A stretch of DNA of 6,356 nucleotides. It comes from Syntrophorhabdaceae bacterium PtaU1.Bin034 (lineage in GTDB: Bacteria > Desulfobacterota_G > Syntrophorhabdia > Syntrophorhabdales > WCHB1-27). This document shows, piece after piece, positions 5,163-6,356 of the stretch (positions are counted from its first letter, which is position 1; every line of letters starts with the position of its first letter). The notes under the pieces are model-generated. The model was not told where the DNA came from, did not search any database, and worked only from the letters and a program-made list of their open reading frames with translations. Where the stretch lies: contig MVRP01000224.1 in assembly GCA_002067405.1 (NCBI GenBank), forward strand, positions 1 through 6,356, in the 5' to 3' direction. A program made the position numbers and the translations under genes.

Positions 5163-6195
5163 AACAATAAGGGGGGCGAAAGCCTCCCTTATCTCCTTTT
5201 TCAGCCATAAGGACGCCCTCGTCCTTTTCGGCATATTTGCGCTCGCCTTCGTCAATTGGGGAGACAACGTCCTTCGTGGCCAGACCTACGAGTTTATCGT
5301 CCTGGGCCTGATGGCCGCCTCTCTCCTCCTGGGAGATGCGGTCCTGTCCATTCTCGGCCTCTATCTCTCCTGCTGGTTCGCCTACCTCATGTGGGCCGGG
5401 TTCTATGGAGCGATTCCCGCTGAGATCCTTTTTCAGTCCCTCGATACCATGACGTTCATTTTCGCGGGAATGGGCGTCTACATGCTCGTGCGCAGGGGCC
5501 AGATGGAAAGGGACCGCTATATGAACTGGATATGTACCCTGACGGCCATATTCTGTGTCCTTGCCCTCGCGCAGATAACTCTTTTCCGGATGGATGTCGT
5601 AGCTACTCTGGGGAACCGCAACTTCCTGGCTGCCTGGCTGGCGATATCCTTTCCCCTGTTCTTGAGACGGAAATGGATGCGCTTCATCCCCTTGATCGCC
5701 ATTTGTCTCCTCTGCACGAAGACCTCCTCGGCGATCTCGGCGGCGCTCATGGCGACTGCCTTTTGCCTTTGGGGATGGAAAGGCGCCGGAATAGCGATCA
5801 TCCCCGCCGTCGCTTATTACCTCGTCTTCAAGCTGTCCGTCCACAACCTTTCCTTGGGGATCCGACTCGAATACTGGCAGGACGCTCTTTCGAAGATCTC
5901 CAACTCCTGGCAGACAATCCTTTTCGGTGTCGGCCCGGGCGTGTACTGGAGATGGGGCAACGAATTTCATTCCGAACCCGTCTACATCCTGTTCAACCTT
6001 GGCATATTCGGCCTGGCTATAGTGGCCGCGTACATATTCAGGTCATTCAGAGCGAAAGCGGACAGGCGGCTTCAGGCGGCCTTCCTCGCCGCACTCATTG
6101 ATTCCTTCGGCAACCACGTGATGCACGTGGCTCTGACGGCGCTGCTGATCATCATCATCCTTGCCCTGAAAGATAGAACGGAGGGCGCAACATGA
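5149..6195 (+). CDS. O-antigen ligase/polymerase-like membrane protein (Wzy_C superfamily)
   Basis: This is a multi-pass inner-membrane protein of about 348 residues, with roughly 10-11 hydrophobic segments. Numbering here is from the adjacent in-frame GTG 5146. Signature features are TLGNRNFLAAWLAISFPLF (154-172), found before the central helices of this superfamily, and a periplasmic-loop stretch with Arg240 in GIRLEYWQDAL and LFGVGPGVY (259-267). It also has HSEPVYILFNLGIFG (275-289), which exactly fits the H[NSQ]-X9-G-X2-G pattern described for O-antigen ligases. Family members join or polymerise undecaprenyl-linked glycans at the periplasmic face. The protein is a little shorter than the usual 400 or so. 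GTG 5146 and ATG 5149 are adjacent possible starts; ATG is preferred. No later start keeps the first membrane segment. The gene overlaps its neighbours on both sides, and a terminator-like hairpin lies in its first codons. Ligase and polymerase cannot be told apart from sequence. Its place in a head operon is unusual. Confidence 0.8.
   Translation: MRLTKTIRGAKASLISFFSHKDALVLFGIFALAFVNWGDNVLRGQTYEFIVLGLMAASLLLGDAVLSILGLYLSCWFAYLMWAGFYGAIPAEILFQSLDTMTFIFAGMGVYMLVRRGQMERDRYMNWICTLTAIFCVLALAQITLFRMDVVATLGNRNFLAAWLAISFPLFLRRKWMRFIPLIAICLLCTKTSSAISAALMATAFCLWGWKGAGIAIIPAVAYYLVFKLSVHNLSLGIRLEYWQDALSKISNSWQTILFGVGPGVYWRWGNEFHSEPVYILFNLGIFGLAIVAAYIFRSFRAKADRRLQAAFLAALIDSFGNHVMHVALTALLIIIILALKDRTEGAT
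5167..5201 (+). terminator. Terminator-like hairpin with GAAA loop and T tract
   Basis: ATAAGGGGGGC (5167-5177) pairs with GCCTCCCTTAT (5182-5192) over 11 bp, with one G-U wobble (5174 with 5185) and a GNRA-type GAAA loop. After CTCC comes TTTTT (5197-5201). An A-rich tract (CTAAAACAAT) precedes the stem, so the reverse strand also shows a stem followed by a T-rich tail. The stem starts 4 nt after the stop of the 4590-5162 gene, where an intrinsic terminator would be expected, but it also falls inside the N-terminal codons of the membrane-protein gene. The T tract is offset 4 nt from the stem, so partial termination is more likely than complete termination. Confidence 0.55.
6180..6184 (+). 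promoter_or_regulatory. Ribosome binding site for the last gene
   Basis: GGAGG lies 7 nt before ATG 6192, inside the final codons of the membrane-protein gene. Together with the ATGA overlap and the signal peptide that begins at 6192, it supports this start. Confidence 0.75.
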
Positions 6196-6356
6196 AAAAA
6201 CTCATCCTTTTCGCAATTATCCTGCTCATCCTTGCCCCGGTCATGGCCATGGGGGCGGGGACGGGAACATACACGACGTCCTATAACACGGTTTGGGACA
6301 ACACCTCATCTCTGGCCAAGATAAAGGTCCTGACGGTTTCCATTACCGACGACACC
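6192..6356 (+). CDS. Second Sec-signal protein, 5' part only
   Basis: Fifty-five codons are present and the frame is still open at the window end. The product begins MKKLILFAIILLILAPVMA (1-19), a clear Sec signal peptide with a short basic start, a Leu/Ile-rich core and an Ala-based cleavage site, most likely after Ala19. The visible mature part, GAGTGTYTTSYNTVWDNTS (21-39) then AKIKVLTVSITDDT, is polar, rich in Thr, Ser and Gly, and probably beta-stranded. Its ATG overlaps the stop of the membrane-protein gene (ATGA), and a good GGAGG site precedes it, so it is translationally linked to that gene. It is too short to assign to a family. With the 4590 gene, it makes two exported beta-rich proteins flanking one membrane enzyme. 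Confidence 0.8.
   Translation, partial: MKKLILFAIILLILAPVMAMGAGTGTYTTSYNTVWDNTSSLAKIKVLTVSITDDT

Noticed and set aside
5110..5970. Minus-strand open frame (286 codons) opposite the membrane-protein gene
   Set aside because: The opposite strand encodes a coherent multi-pass membrane protein with family motifs. This frame is low-complexity and charged, as expected for the complement of hydrophobic codons.
5532..6101. Plus-strand open frame (189 codons) inside the membrane-protein gene
   Set aside because: It is an alternative frame nested in a well-supported gene, with Pro/Arg/His-rich shadow composition and no recognisable domain.
6114..6130. Perfect inverted repeat CCACGTG-ATG-CACGTGG
   Set aside because: It encodes the His-Val-Met-His-Val run of the membrane protein, has a 3-nt loop and no T tract, and lies mid-gene. 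Chance from repeated His-Val codons is the simpler explanation.
1..6356. Search for tRNA genes, CRISPR repeats, IS ends, integrase or attachment sites
   Set aside because: None was seen. The window is nearly all coding on one strand, with no spaced repeats and no gap large enough for such elements.

Overview
The window is a tightly packed, single-direction (+ strand) stretch of a tailed-phage or prophage genome with an HK97-type head module. In order it holds: an HK97-family portal protein (25-1797) with an unusual C-terminal extension; a 31-residue lysine-rich small ORF (1794-1889); an HK97-type prohead protease (1867-2517); an HK97-fold major capsid protein with a long N-terminal assembly domain (2510-3901); and a beta-rich, possibly capsid-decorating protein (3917-4579). 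After these the content changes. A small beta-rich protein with a Sec signal peptide (4590-5162) is followed by a multi-pass membrane protein of the O-antigen ligase/polymerase superfamily (5149-6195) and the start of a second Sec-signal protein (6192 to the window end).

Start and stop signals overlap or nearly abut throughout: TTGA at 25-28, ATGA at 1794-1797, 8 nt at 2510-2517, 14 nt at 5149-5162, ATGA at 6192-6195. Shine-Dalgarno sites are mostly strong (AAGGAGG). No promoter was recognised and no gap exceeds about 15 nt, so this looks like one late operon. Its one clear internal control signal is a terminator-like hairpin at 5167-5192 followed by a T tract. It lies 4 nt after the stop of the first Sec-signal gene and inside the first codons of the membrane-protein gene, so it may set a boundary between strongly expressed capsid genes and weakly expressed envelope genes.

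Portal, protease and capsid protein would build and mature the procapsid in the cytoplasm. The last three genes encode products addressed to the membrane or periplasm, which does not fit simple head assembly. It suggests envelope or surface-glycan modification, receptor masking, or virion parts of unusual origin. This is the most interesting part of the window.

The host is probably a Gram-negative bacterium with moderately high GC content. This is inferred from the O-antigen-type enzyme, the Sec signal peptides and the strong Shine-Dalgarno sites. No integrase, attachment site, tRNA, IS element or CRISPR array is visible, so prophage and free phage cannot be told apart. Terminase would be expected just upstream, and head-completion and tail genes downstream; none of these is readable here.
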